DNA from: Ascochyta rabiei
Lineage: Eukaryota; Ascomycota; Dothideomycetes; Pleosporales; Didymellaceae
Assembly (NCBI RefSeq): GCF_004011695.2
Contig: NC_082411.1
Location: 1,224,001 to 1,288,000, forward strand
Reading direction: 5' to 3'
DNA: 64,000 bases
A model generated the notes under the pieces. It saw only the letters and a program-made list of their open reading frames with translations, was not told the DNA's origin and made no database searches. Within the stretch, counting starts at the first letter, position 1, and each line of letters opens with the position of its first letter. Below are positions 9,158 to 21,809 of this stretch, one piece after another. The position numbers and the translations under genes were made by a program.

Positions 9158-10807
9158 ATGACTATGCCAGGGTCCAAGAATCCTTATCAGTCGATAGCCG
9201 ACGCGGAGCTATGCTCCGAGGAGTTTGCAGAGAAAGAGGACAGGAGAGATGATTTGAGCAGGCTCAGGCAAGAGTTTGTCATTCCCTCAAAAGGCGATCT
9301 CAAGAGCAAGCAGTATGGGTTCCAGCAAAAAAAAGCAGAAGCAGAAGCAGAAGCAGAAGCAGAAGCAGAAGCAGAAGCAGAAGCAGCAACACAGAACGAC
9401 GACAACGAGGATTCGATCTACTTCTGTGGCAACTCACTCGGTCTGCAACCCCGGAAGACAAAAGACTACGTGAACAGGTATCTGGACACCTGGGCCTCAA
9501 AAGCTGTCTTTGGCCACTTTACAGACTATGAGGGAGGCTTGCCACCATGGCTTCACCTGGACGATGCAACTAAGCAGCAATCAGCTAAGATTGTTGGCGC
9601 ACTGCCGAGCGAGGTCGTGGTCATGGAGACGTTGACGGCGAATCTGCATCTTCTCATGTCAAGCTTCTACCGACCAACTGCAGACCGGTGGAAGATCATC
9701 ATCGAGGGCAAGGCGTTCCCAAGCGACCATGTATGTCACTTCGCAAATCCACATGCCATGCGCACCCACTGACCTGCGTAGTATGCTGCACTCTCTCAAA
9801 TCGCCCATCACAATCTCGATCCGTCCGCCCTCATCACCATCGAGCCACCCTCGGCCGCCTCGCCCTACCTTTCAACCGAGCATATTCTGTCTGTGATTTC
9901 GAAACATGCTGCCACAACCGCCCTCATCCTGCTGCCAGGCATACAATTCTACTCGGGCCAGTTCCTCGACATCGAGCTCATAACCCGCCACTGCCACTCC
10001 AACGGCATCCTCATCGGCTGGGACCTCGCCCACGCCGTTGGCAACGTGCCCGTGAAGCTTCATGACTGGAACGTCGACTTTGCAGCATGGTGCAACTACA
10101 AATACATGAACGGCGGTCCAGGCGTGATTGGCGGTCTTTTCGTTCATGAGCAGCACGGTAGAGTCGAGGAACGTACTATAGCCAAGTCAGATTTTACAGA
10201 TGGTACCAAAAGGAAATTAAACAGTAACAACAGCGCACCAAAGCAACAAAACGACAGCCAGCTGTCCTATCGCCCTCGTCTAAGTGGCTGGTGGGGTAGC
10301 GACAAAAGTTCCCGCTTCGCCATGGAAAACAAATTCGTCCCCATCCCCGGCGCCAGCGGCTTCCAGCTCAGCAACCCGTCAGCCTTGGACATGACATCCG
10401 TGCTTGCATCGCTCGATGTCTTCTCTCTGACCACCATGGACGCTCTGCGCGAGCGCAGCGTACGATTGACTGGCTACCTGGAAGCGCGACTCCTGCGGTA
10501 CGACGGCGGAAAGCCACCGTATACCATCATCACGCCATCAAACCCCGCCGAGCGTGGCGCGCAGCTCAGCGTGCTCCTCAACCCGGGACTGCTTGACAGC
10601 GTGCAAGCTTATATCGAGGAGCGTGGTGTCGTGGTCGATGAGCGGAAACCAGATGTCCTAAGGATTGCGCCTGCGCCTCTTTACAACAATTTCCACGACA
10701 TTCACCGCTTCATCACAGTGTTCCACGAGGCTTGTCGCAGAGCTGTTGCCGGGAAGATTCAGTCGCGCGGCGAGAGCGGCGTGCCCGAGGCGATTGCTGC
10801 AACGTAA
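9158..10807 (+). CDS. kynureninase
   Basis: Two exons, 9158-9730 and 9782-10807, encode 532 residues; the 51-nt intron is GTATGT...GTAG. Kynureninase is PLP-dependent and splits kynurenine or 3-hydroxykynurenine to anthranilate or 3-hydroxyanthranilate and alanine, in tryptophan breakdown and de novo NAD synthesis. Visible motifs are YFCGNSLGLQPR near the N-terminus, FPSDHYAALSQ across the intron, GWDLAHAVGNVP, and AAWCNYKYMNGGPG with the PLP lysine at about residue 298. The C-terminal half carries RIAPAPLYNNF. The protein is longer than a typical 460-500 residues. Part of the excess is an eight-fold Ala-Glu tract at about residues 60-75, encoded by a GCAGAA microsatellite, before the conserved core; another part is a Lys/Asn/Gln-rich insert after VEERTIAKSDF. 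Both probably form surface loops. It converges on POL1. Confidence 0.93.
9335..9382 (+). repeat. in-frame (GCAGAA)8 microsatellite in kynureninase exon 1
   Basis: Eight perfect hexamers encode Ala-Glu repeats. The unit keeps the frame whatever the copy number. They are preceded by a poly-A run (K codons) and followed by GCAGCA. Confidence 0.97.
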
Positions 10808-11090
10808 GCGACGTTGTAAGGGTGTGAGATTTGAAGAAGTTCAAAGCCCGTTTTGTTCGTTTCCTTATGGCAACATTTATACCCCCACTCAAAACTGTAT
10901 TTCCTCCACACCATGGTACGATAGTCAGGTCACAGGAGGATATAGCATAATCGTAATAACAAAAGCTGAACATTTGAAGAAATCTCCCATGTGCGCCATC
11001 TACCAAAACACGTTCGCTGTGACGATGCAACCAACCAAAGACCAAACAACACCCGCTGATAACCAAGTCGAAAGATGACCCAAGCCTCGT

Positions 11091-14000
11091 CTATTTCAAC
11101 GCAAACGAGAAAAGCGAGTCCATCTGCACCCACTGCCTTCCGTTCCTCTCCAGCCACCCATCCACAACGCCCTTCAAAGTCTCGCACCTCTCACGGTTAT
11201 CCTCGGCGAGGATCTTCATCTTGTCCCTCCTCTCACCCACCTCGGCGCCCAGATCCGCCTTGTGAAGCCTGTCGACGTCGAACAAGGACTGCAGGTAGAG
11301 CAGCTGATTCCAGACGTCCTTTTCCCTGACGACATAATGCATTTTGCCCAAACAGTCTTTCGCAAGGCCCTTGGGTCCGAGACAGCGGGAGCCGTAGACG
11401 GACATGCTGCGAGAGCGGTTTCCGCACGCCGGGTCGTCGCACATCAACTGTCCAGAGTAGTAGGTGGCGAGCATCTGGCGGATTTGGGACTCGAGCTGTG
11501 CAACGATAGACATGGTCGGTATGACTGCTGCACATTCCTTGTTGGCGCACGTTATGCCTTGGCGCGAGAGCGTCTTGGTCCGAAGATCCGCAACGCCAAA
11601 GAAGGGACTGACGCTCGTGCATGTCCGGCAGCGGAGGAAGAGGGGCGTGCAGTCCTGGAACCGCACACTATCCGGGATTTGACTTTCGAGGGGGTGGACT
11701 TCGGTGTCCTGCTGCACGCCCGAAGTCGCGCTGCTGATCCGGTACTTGCTCGTATCCAGCCCAAGACAGGACGCCAGGAGCGTGATGTTTGTCCCGCTAA
11801 TCGGAGCACATAGCCTTTCTACCGGTGGTAGAATTTGCTTGTGCAGATAGTAGTCAATGTCTGGTTTCAGCTCACTCTCGGGCTTGAGCACTTCATCAAC
11901 AGGGTAGGCGTTCTTGGCTGCGTTCTCAGCGGACCCAGAGCTGTCACCCGTGATGATGAAGGACATGACATCTTTGGCCTTGACGTGTTTTCCCTTGGCT
12001 TGCAAACGTAAAGCAACCTGAACAGAAGGCATTGAGGCGCCGTTGGGGTATTGATCAGGGTTCTTGCCGAGTTGCGTGTAAATCGTGTACTTGCGGGTCG
12101 GAACTGTGTATTCGCGCATCTTCTTGGACAGTTCGCGGAGGTGGTTATGGATCTTCTCGACAACGGTCTCCGGATCTTCGCCACTAAGGAGAAAGTTGAG
12201 GAGTTCGCTAAGAGGCTCTGTTAGCATTGGCAGGTCGGAGGTCTTTGGGCTGTCACATACGTAGATGTCTCCTTGGACAGAGCGCAGTACTCTCGGCGTC
12301 GCATGTCAAGACCTTTTACCTCGAGTTTTTCGATATATTTACCGTCGACCGGAACCATGTTTATGGCGGCGTACTTCTTCTTGGCGTGTAGCAGGATACG
12401 ACGGAATACGTTATCGATGTCGATTTCTAGCAGTCTGTAGCTGTCGTTGACCTCCTTTTTGAATTCGTTGCCCAACTTTAGTGCTTCTTGGATGTTGTCA
12501 ACATTGGTGTTGATCATGACGGAATCAGTATCACCGTAGATGACGCGAAGCATTTTCTCTTCAGCCATATCTTTCGTCCGTCGGAGAATCTCACGACCCT
12601 TGTAGGTAGTGAGCATGGCAAGAGGTCGTGCGTAGAATCGGGACCTCGTGTATCCCAGACATCCGTACATGGAGTTGGCAGTAAGCTTCAAGGCGAGTTG
12701 TTTGATGTCCCACGTAGCCAGCTGATCTGTTGTGGCTGATTTGTCCTTCATGAGCTTCTTGACCTCGCGACGACGAGACACAAGTGTGGCAATTAGACGT
12801 GGAAGAATACCCTGGTCCTGGTGCGTGGGTACCTCTGGCACTTTGTCCTCGTCCTCGGCTAGGTCAGATCGCTCTACTGTTGTGAAGCAGATGTTGAACT
12901 CCTGGATGATACTGGGGTACAGAGAGTTGAAGTCCATGACAAGGATGAACTTGTCGTAAAGACCCTTCTCCGGCTCAAAAACAAGGCCACCCTTGAATTT
13001 GTCCTTCTTCTTTGCATCCACACCTTCTTCACCTTCGGCATTCTCTTCCTCGACTTTGATCTTGCCCTTGCCCCACTGTTTATCAGGGCAGATGTACTGG
13101 TTCTTGTGGAACTCGTGGAGTAGAATGTACTCGTTTCGCTCAGCACGGGTGCCACTCAGCGTACGTGCCCACGAATTACCAGCAAGATTGGTCAGAACCT
13201 TAGTAAGAGGGAGCATCTGCACCTTCATCGAGATGGCAGCGATGAAGTAGGCATCGGCTTGACAGTGCTTGACATAGTTCAGCAGCCCCTCCTTGCTGGT
13301 CGCCCAGCTTTTCAGTGCAGCCTCATTGTCAAGCTCTTCACGCCGCTTGTTGAGAACTAGCTGACACATCTCCTCCAAGCTCCAGGACTGACACTTGGTC
13401 ATGAGAGACTTGCCGAGGTCATTGGCCAAGTCACACAACAGGCGACCGGCAGCCAGCTGCTTTTCGGCAAAGAAGCTGCCACCTCCTTTCCCAAAGTTCT
13501 TCGGCCAGTCGCTCCTCTTAAGACGGCCCACTCGATGCCATCCGGGTGTCTTGTTTTCGCGCAGACGATTGAGCAGAACACTGTAATCTACATCATCGAG
13601 GCGATGGCCAATAAGCACATCCGGGTCATGGCGTTGGAACATGGCCATGAGTAAGCTGAGTAACTCTTTCTCACTTTTCATGAACGAGAAATTGCCTTTC
13701 AGCCTTGAGGCATCAGTCTGGAATCCTGTGGGAAAAGCCGCACCATTAGGTCGCATGATGGTGAAGCTCTTGCATGGCATCTCTTCGATCGACGATGTAT
13801 CTGTCAGAGAGAAGTTGTCGTAGATCATGGCGCTCGCCATGAGGATCTCTTGCTTGTTGTCCGCCGCGTTGAAAGTGGTGCGGAGGGACAGGCTCATAAG
13901 AGTCATAGGAGGAGCATCGAGATTATCCGAGTTGCTCAGGACTGCGATGTTGTTCGGCTTGGTGACTGACACCTCGAGTTTGCACCAGGAAGCATTGTGG

Positions 14001-15619
14001 ATCGCACCGCAGTCTGCGGCGTCGATCTTCAGCCAGCAAGGGCCCATTACATTCTTTCCCAAGACAAACTGTTCGAAGAGAGAAGTGTTTGTGCCAAAAA
14101 CTCGCGAGAATGTCTCTCCCGTCAACTCAGCGGAAAGAGGCATCTTGTCATATCCGTACAGGAGCTGAAGATAATCGGCCTCTTTAGGTACGTCTGGTAG
14201 TTCGAAGGCATACTTCCTTGTGCAGGGCTTGATCTTATGCATCGTAACTCGGTGCTTTGACATGATGGAGTCCACTTCTTCGTAGACATCGCTCATCTCG
14301 ACTTCTTGATCGGTGGCCACGCCTCTGATATGGCGGTATTCGCGCGGCAGGAAGTAGAGCTCCCTGAAGACGTTGTCGATCTTGACGAAGCAACTCGCAT
14401 AACCACCCGTTACCTTGTCTTTGACCTTTCCAAAAAGACACAGACTGCCATTGACCTCTGTGTAGTCGGTCCAGAACATGTGCAAACTACCGTCCTCTTC
14501 TAGCGCTGACTCAGGCCTCATTTTGCCAACACCTGTGGTCTGTGGGGCTGGACTACTCATGACATTGAGCCTGCTTGTGACATCGTTCCAGGAGGACGCA
14601 TCTACCGAGGCTGTGGAAGGTCTCACAGGGGAGGAGCTGGCTGGTGTCGGATAGTCTGCCTTCTTGATCTTGGCTATTGGCCGTCTTCCGGCCATGTTTA
14701 CACTGGCAACAGGCAAACCGTTGTGTCCTGTGGGCAGGGCCACTTCCATTAGATCCTCCTCTTCCTCCTCGAATTTGACTACAGGCTTCGACTTTCGCTC
14801 GACAGCTTTCGTGACTGGTGATGATGGTAGAACTGCGTCGCTCATAGGTACATCTTCGTCGTTAAATGTAGGAAGATCATCATCATCTGCGTACGTATTT
14901 GCCGCTGGGGGCGTGTCTGGCATATATGAATCGGAGTCATTGGTTTGTCTCGTCTTGAGAGCAGGTCGGTTCTCTGATACTGGTGGAGACAAAACACGGG
15001 TCTTTCTCCTAGCTTCGTTCTTCACGGGACGCATGCGTGGTGCGGAACGACGGGCGTTGTTTGTGTCGATTTCGCCGAGTAGGTCGTCCATGAAGTCATT
15101 GTCAGCAGCACTGGCGACAGGCTATGCGCGTCAGTCAATCTCTCGAATTAATTGTGAGAAGCTCTGTTGAGATACCTTTGGTTTTGGGGCTTTCGCAGCT
15201 GTCTTTGCGCTGAAATACTTGCTGATTCCGTTGTTGATCTTCTCCTGTTTCTCGGCGTCTTCTTCACGCTTCCGCTTAGCTGTTACGCGTCAACCGTAGG
15301 CCTTCAAATCGACAATCAGATGCTGCGTACCGGCCTTGCCCTTGGGCCGCTCATCTTCTTCCTCGCTGTCTGTGGCAGCATATTTGTAGCGGCCCTGGCC
15401 GTCATCCCATTCTTCCCTGCCGTCGTCGACGTATCCCTCGCCATTGTCGTCGACGATGAAATCGTCCTGATCTAGCCGGTTTCGCACAATCTTCTTATAC
15501 CCCTCATCATCAACTGTATCGTATAGGTCCTCCTCCTCGGCGACTTCGTATGTGGATAGGCGCGTCTTGCCAGCAGCGCGCAACGCTCGCAGCTCCGCAA
15601 GTTTGGCTGCGCGAGACAT
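11091..15619 (-). CDS. POL1: DNA polymerase alpha catalytic subunit
   Basis: Four exons, complement of 15331-15619, 15176-15279, 12261-15121 and 11091-12207, give 1456 residues, normal for the family. Introns are 51, 54 and 53 nt with GTAYGY/GTATCT donors and CTGAC or CTAAC branch sites. The N-terminus ([18 protein letters not shown], then acidic stretches with [11 protein letters not shown]) is the conserved pol-alpha N-terminal domain. Family B polymerase motifs follow: [10 protein letters not shown] (about residue 860), [10 protein letters not shown] (about 945) and YGDTDSV (about 990). The C-terminal ~200 residues carry Cys pairs ([23 protein letters not shown]), the zinc-binding CTD that holds the B subunit. 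It acts with primase to start Okazaki fragments in the nucleus. It shares a 244-bp promoter with the REX2-like gene; an ACGCGT box lies 136 bp upstream of the start. The last intron could have another acceptor, but only CTTAG keeps the frame. Confidence 0.95.
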
Positions 15620-15754
15620 GTTGTATTACGGGGTAAATGGAATTCGAACAAGAACAGAAGAAACAAGAGGCTCGTGCAAGAGATAGGGCGCGTGTTGTGG
15701 GCGCGTTGAGGGCTGGAGGAACAGTGCTTTGAAATCGCGCTAGTACACGCGACG

Positions 15755-15760
15755 ACGCGT
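15755..15760. promoter_or_regulatory. ACGCGT (MCB-type) box between POL1 and REX2
   Basis: The palindrome ACGCGT sits 136 bp from the POL1 start and 104 bp from the oligoribonuclease start, inside a CGCG-rich stretch. In yeasts this is the MluI cell-cycle box bound by MBF (Mbp1-Swi6), which drives S-phase genes including POL1. Binding here is inferred from the hexamer and the target gene only. Confidence 0.55.
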
Positions 15761-15863
15761 TTTCCACTTAAGCCCAAACGATGCTAGCTCTCTCTCACCT
15801 TACCCATTCATTCACCCACGTCACGACCATGACACTTGCATCACCACTTGAGAAACTTCAGAA

Positions 15864-16484
15864 ATGGCATCGGTATCGAAGGTTCCTCTAGTATGGATAG
15901 ATTGTGAGGTATAATTCTCAACCCAAAACGCAGATGCATTGTGTACTGAACCCCACCAGATGACTGGTTTAGACACCAGCAAGGATACCATCATGTCTCT
16001 TGCCGCTTTCGTCACTGATGCAGACCTTAACATACTTGACGAGGAGGGTTATGAAGCTATCATTCACCACAAAAAAGAGCAACTTGATCAGATGGGCGAG
16101 TGGTGCACAAGACACCATGGCGAATCTGGTCTGTCACAGGCTTGTCTCGACTCGACTACCACTGCAGAAATGGCTGCTGAGGGCTTGCTGCAATACATCA
16201 AGAAATTTGCACCGGAGCGCCGTACTGCACTCATTGCTGGCAACTCCATCCATGCCGATAGAGGGTTTCTCGTGCTACAGCCATACAAGCCGATCATCGA
16301 TCATCTTCACTATCGAATCTTCGATGTCAGCAGCATCAAAGAAGCTGCACGAAGATGGGCACCAAAAGAGACGTTGAAGAAGATTCCTAGGAAACAGATG
16401 CTCCATGAGGCCCGTGCAGATATTTTAGAAAGTATCGAAGAGGCAAAGTTCTACCGTGAGGCCTTCTTCCTCAAGAAAGATTAA
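15864..16484 (+). CDS. oligoribonuclease / RNA exonuclease (REX2-like, DEDDh)
   Basis: Two exons, 15864-15908 and 15960-16484, give 189 residues. The 51-nt intron begins GTATAA and ends CCAG, and it splits the active-site motif: exon 1 ends WIDCE and exon 2 starts MTGLD. Asp13 and Glu15 are the first two metal ligands of the DEDD exonuclease fold. Later come IAGNSIHADRGFL (exo II), YRIFDVSSIKEAARRW, and HEARADILESIEE (exo III with His and Asp). The length fits oligoribonucleases, which degrade 2-5-nt RNA products; yeast Rex2 acts in mitochondria and in snRNA/5.8S processing. No clear presequence is visible. Without the short exon the protein would lack its catalytic Asp-X-Glu. Confidence 0.93.
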
Positions 16485-17170
16485 ATATCGATCGTATAGT
16501 GCGACCACACGGTACAATCATCAGGAAAGACGACCAGCAACAAACGCCAAACCAGGACCATCAAAGGAACAAGCCTTACAGTCCACAGCATGACTCACGC
16601 TGTCACGATATTCAGCAGGACATCTCATGCAATGCGAGTCTGATGCATTGTGGACATTGCCATTGCGTTCTTCGAACTGGTAGCAAGTCACCGGATTGAT
16701 ACGTAGGCGTTGAGTGCACACTCAGCTATATGCGCCTCCCCATTACATGGACGCATCATATCAATCAAGACTCTATCAACCAAACTGCCAGACAAAACTA
16801 TCACAGCCTCGACATGATCGATCGAACCACTCGTGCCTATTTTCCGTGTTTAGTGGTTCATCCTAACCGAAATTCGAATTGCCGTAGTCTACCGCCACCG
16901 GTTCGGGAATAACCTACATTATTTCGGGTCTTCTGCCGCGGGCCGTCTCATGCCCAAGCTTGCGATTAGCTTTTAGTGCAGATAAGAGATTTGGTCAATT
17001 TCTGCGGCTGTTGCTTGTCGCTTCTTCTCCTTCACACCAGAACGGAATGCTTGCCTGCTGACATTTATCGACGCTGGAGGCGTCGACTTCGTTAGAAGTT
17101 TTTACACGTTTTGAATCGCATTAGCGCAAACGGCTTGGCTGATATCAGCCTCCCAAGGAATTCCTACCCA
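16485..17170. other. intergenic, promoter of the MFS gene
   Basis: No conserved frame. An apparent extension of the MFS frame upstream of 17171 begins at a non-ATG codon and is not supported. Confidence 0.5.
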
Positions 17171-18998
17171 ATGGCCGCCCAACATTCTGAGTTTGAAGAA
17201 GTCATCCCAGGCACACGACGACTCTACGATGAGAACGGCAACAATTTACCTGGAGATGCTTCCCTCCTGAAACATGGTGACATCGTCCTCGTACCGCAAC
17301 CTTCAGAGTCCCCGAACGACCCATTGCGATGGTCCAAACCAAGGAAGATCTGGCACTCTGTCCTGGTCCTGTACATGGTCGGGCTAACAGCTGCAACATC
17401 CAACAACGCTGGATCCGGGTCGGATGGCGTCAACGAAGAGTATGGCATCAGCTATGACGTCTTTAATACTGGCGCCGGTGTTTTGTTCATTGCCATTGGA
17501 TACTGGACTTTGCTTAGCTCTCCACTAGTCCATTTGTACGGACGACGTCTTGGATATCTCATCTCTCTGCTTGTCAATATTGGCGGTCTCATCTGGTATG
17601 GCCGTATCACCAACGTTGCAGGTGTTGTTTGGAGCCAGCTGTTTGTCGGTGCCGCAGAGTCGGTTGGCGAAGCCACTGTCCAGCTCTCCCTTCTCGACAT
17701 CTGGTTCGAGCATCAAACGGGCAGTGTCTTTGGTATATATACCTTCGCAACCGCCATAGGTACCTACCTAGGACCTCTTATCGGAAATCATCTGGCCAAC
17801 GGCCTTGGCTGGCGATGGATCGGCTACGCGGGAGCTATTATCTGCGGTGTTAGCCTGATTGTCATTTTCTTTGGTCTCGAAGAGACTGAATTCAATCGTG
17901 ACCGTTATCTTACTGGAAACGGAGACCGTTTCGTGGTAGACGCTGAACATCTAGTGCCCGAGAAGACTATGGAGCACGCCCCGGTTGGAATATTGCCCGA
18001 CGTGGAAGACACCGTTTCCATAGACCACAACATCGCGACCAGCGAAGGACACGAGAAATGTGTGCAGCCTGTAGAGAAGCGCAATAGCACAGAGGACTCG
18101 TTCAACAACGCCGAAGATGGATACCCTTCAAACACTGCAAGAAACCGCATGTCTTTCTCCCATTCTCGGCGCAAGACGTACTGGGACCGTATCAAGGTTA
18201 TCACGCCTGCCCCCAACCTCCAAGGTACCGGTGCCAAGCAGTACTTCCATCGTCTGTGGCACACCCTGCGTGTATTCACTTTCCCGGCTGTCTGGTACGC
18301 TGGTTTTCAGTGGGGCCTGCAAAACATCTGCCTCTCATTCTACCTGACTGTCCAAGAAGATTGGTGGTACAATGAGCCCTGGAATTATACCCAGAACCAG
18401 GTCGGTAACATGAACCTACCAACCCTCATTGGCAGTCTAATCGGATGTGCGTACGGAGGTTACGGCAGTGACAAGTTCATGCAATGGATGATCAAGCGCA
18501 ACAAGGGTGTCATGGAAGCTGAGTTCCGCTTGCATCTCATGGCCCTTTGCACACTTGTTTTTCCCACTGGCATGTGGCTATTTGGTATCGGGTCTGCACG
18601 TGGTTGGGCATGGCCTGTACCATACGTGGGCTTGGGATTCATCGGTTTCGGATATGGCTGCGCTGGCGACTTGAGTTTATCCTACCTTGCGGACTCTTTT
18701 CCGTTAGTATTCTCATCCCATGCCACTTTGCATTTACTAACGCTCCGGTAGTGACATGGTCCTCGAGGGCATGGTCGGTGTTGCCGTCATCAACAACACC
18801 CTTGCTATGCTTTTCACGTTCGTTGCAAGTTACTGGATTGACTCTGGAATGGAGAACTGCTTCATTGTCCTTGGCGTCCTTAGCTTTGTAATCATGGCTT
18901 CGAGTTGGCCTATGATTGTGTATGGCAAGAGTTCTCGCCGCTGGGCAAGAGACAGATACATGAAGTTTGTCGAGATCCGTGATGGATTCTCGAAATAG
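17171..18998 (+). CDS. major facilitator superfamily transporter (12-TM, DHA1-like)
   Basis: Two exons, 17171-18702 and 18752-18998, give 592 residues; the 49-nt intron is GTTAGT...GGTAG with a CTAAC branch site. After an N-terminal tail containing DPLRWSKPRK, six membrane segments follow; one loop carries LYGRRLGYLISL, the loop-2 MFS signature. A long acidic/polar central loop (about residues 255-345) then separates the halves. The second half starts at TFPAVWYAGFQW and includes YGCAGDLSLSYLADSFP before the intron. The DPxxWSxxRK start and the long central loop resemble fungal DHA1 members of the Hol1-like group, but the substrate is unknown. It belongs in the plasma membrane by family. No biosynthetic genes flank it. 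Confidence 0.9.
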
Positions 18999-20616
18999 GA
19001 CGTATGACAAGATGTGAGGTTGAAGATGAGGGAGCGCAGGTTCGTAGCTATGGCACGAAGTCGAAGTAAAATAGAGAGTACCATGGTGTATTGTGTGACC
19101 ACGTACTGATGATGCCCATGAAGACCTAATACTAACAGATTCTTGGGAAGAAGTGGACAATGAAATTGACGAGCTTGTTGTATATAGTCAAGTGGAGTAA
19201 ATCATATATCGTACGCGGCCGCCACACGGTCGTCGTCATTGATGCGTGCACTCATGATTGAAACTATTTCAGTTGTCGGGTGTTGAACCAGGTGACACAC
19301 GATTCAGCCTTATGTTCGGGGGAAGCCACGACGTGATCCGTTAAACTGGTTGTGGTGCTGGACCACACTAATGATTTTTGGCTCGGCAGATCGACCCATT
19401 CCCCCCCACTCCTGCATGGACCTCTGCCACGTTCAGGAACGCGACACTCTCCCAAGCCGCACTCTCTTCCACATCGCGATGTCAGCCGCGGATGATCCTT
19501 GTGCATGAGCGCCTGGTAAGGCGAATGCCGGCTGGGCAGCCTTGGTTCCGTGGATGTAGGTATCCTGAGAGACAAAAAAAGAAAGGAAAAAAAAAGGAAA
19601 AGAACTTGAGGTTCTTGCGTAGATTGCAATGCGACATAGCAACAAAAGTTGCACATGACCGCTAGAAGCAACTCGCATATCTACAGTTCATGGGCATGTC
19701 ATAAAGTATCCCGATTCACCTTGCCAACTCTCCGGAGCGGCCGCTTTACAAAGGCGTTGCAGCTAGTACGGCGGCTCCAAACCTTACCATCAGCCTTTCA
19801 GCGCCCGCTTGAGAAGACTAGTGAATTCGCTGCACGAAGCACTCGACATACCGAGCACGTCAAAACTCTGCAAGAGCCTGCGAAGATGTCCTTGTGTCGC
19901 TCGCAGTGATCCAGCGCATCTTCAAATAAAAGCTCGCAGTGCGACCACCCAAAGTGCCCAGTTCGTATCCCGACTATTTTCCAGCGCTCAGATCGGTTGA
20001 CCCCCCATCGTCTGGTGCCTGCCAATGCCAGCGAAGAACAACTCAAGACTTGATTCTAATGAAAACCGGCGGGGTTTTCATGGCCAAGACATGAAAAAAT
20101 TCGACTACGTTGCGTCCGCGTGGCTAGATCTCAGCTGGAGAAGATTCATGTTACCACTTCTGGTTAGCACCCGTCCCAACTCTGCTGTCTGTCTGGTCGA
20201 ATGTGGAAATTGTGGGGGTCTGACTGGACAATTTCCCACAATAGTCTAAACAGGAACGCTCGCTCGATTAATACTCCGCCGTGGCTTGCTGGGATTGACG
20301 AGTATTATGGTCGCATCGGCCTGGGCTGTCAGGAGACGATAGTGCTGTCACTGCTGTGAAGTAAAAAGCCTTTGGTACCCGGCGCAAGACGATGAGTGCA
20401 CTTATCAGTCCCCGATTTATTCGATCAGCCGTTCGTTACTTTGTTGTCGACTTTCGTTTTCGTGACATCTATACCTTCGGTCATACATTATCATTTTACC
20501 TTCGTTATTGTCAGTGATCGACCTTGACAACATACATACCAAGGACGATCCTAATTTTGCTACCATCCACATCATACTACCTTGCACTTTGATCCGCGGC
20601 AACTACCTCATTCAAG
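18999..20616. other. long intergenic region, no supported gene
   Basis: Only short frames without domain features. Two NotI-like GCGGCCGC sites occur at about 19216 and 19738. A poly-A-rich stretch lies near 19570-19605. The last ~150 bp before 20617 are pyrimidine-rich, as in fungal promoters. Confidence 0.45.
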
Positions 20617-20997
20617 ATGGTGAAACTCGAGATGGGTATCTGGGCTGGCATCGCAGCAGGTGGTGTTATGCTCTTGCTTGTCATTATTCCGGTCCTTGGC
20701 TGCATGTTCTCGCGAAGCAAGAAGGCCAAGGAAGCTGCAGAGATGGAGGAGTCGGCAGCAGAGAAGGGAAGTCTCGTCATTGAGGCAGCGCCGGCGCCAA
20801 AAAGACCTGTGAATGCGATACTGCAGAAGCCGACACTCAAGGTCAGCCAACATGAGGTTGGAAGAGTGCGCACACAACCATCGACGCAGAGTATGTCCCC
20901 GAGTTATCAGAGCCAGGCATCGACACTCTCACCGCTAAGGTACTCAACGCTGAGCCCACCACATGTGCAACCGATGTGGACGAAGCCATCGCCATGA
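20617..20997 (+). CDS. small single-pass membrane protein, unknown
   Basis: A 126-residue frame with one predicted membrane helix (WAGIAAGGVMLLLVIIPVLG, about residues 9-28). A Cys, a basic SRSKKAKE stop-transfer stretch and an acidic helix follow. The rest is a Ser/Pro/Gln-rich tail that looks disordered. The short N-terminus, TM helix and basic flank suggest type I or III topology with a cytosolic tail. Homology is not recognisable. Such proteins are common as lineage-specific fungal genes. Support comes from the plausible membrane architecture, a start preceded by a pyrimidine-rich stretch, and the lack of any better reading on either strand. Confidence 0.55.
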   Translation: MVKLEMGIWAGIAAGGVMLLLVIIPVLGCMFSRSKKAKEAAEMEESAAEKGSLVIEAAPAPKRPVNAILQKPTLKVSQHEVGRVRTQPSTQSMSPSYQSQASTLSPLRYSTLSPPHVQPMWTKPSP

Positions 20998-21809
20998 AGG
21001 CAGTAAGAGGAAGAAGAGGACAGTTAGTGGAACATCCGTTCATCAAACGGCTGAACTGGATGCAAGAGCAAGACAGGGATAGATGAAGAAGATACTGGCA
21101 CACTTTTATACCACTCCGCGTTACACTGAGACTTTACAACTGAGGCTGCCGCCGTCCACGGCACCGGTGTAGAGTACAACATTCATAGCCTCCTCAATGG
21201 AGGTAGCAATTGAAAACACCTACTTTTGTGGACATCCACGCTCGTGTGCAATAATTGTTTCCGCTAATCGGCCCAACATTGTCCCTTTTCGCTTTCACTG
21301 TCTTCGAATCTTCGAGTCTTACATCAACGCCTCACCCTAACGCAAATTGATACGTTGAGTCTCAATGTAACACGCTTGATTAATGCTTAACTTCCAGATT
21401 ACCATCTCACTTTTCACTTTGTTTCATATCATAGACGAATAGCCGGGTGAAATCACACACATGAACTTAATCACAAGCACTGACACCATGCCTAGGCGGC
21501 CGTCAGCACCTCACTCCACCATACACATGTGCACCCTACGTGAGTACCTCCAGAGTAGTAGCCAACTAAGGATAGCTTCCGGCAATATGAAAGTGATTTG
21601 CACACCGATAGTAGACGCTGAGAGTCTGAAAATCAACTAGCAATCACTGCGATCATACTGTCATCTTGATTTCAAATATTAAGCAAGTTTTATTGGAGTA
21701 TCTTCGCAATAGCAGACATCAAACCCTACAGCGAGCAGCCGGAGCTGCACGCACACGCACCCTACTGCTCTATCCTGATCACATACCCCGTCAAGCACAT
21801 AAAGATACC
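20998..21809. other. intergenic, nothing seen
   Basis: AT-richer than neighbouring genes, with no coherent frame. It leads into the aldolase relic. Confidence 0.5.

Noticed and set aside
17111..17170. Upstream extension of the MFS frame
   Set aside because: It starts at TTG, not ATG; the first in-frame ATG is 17171.
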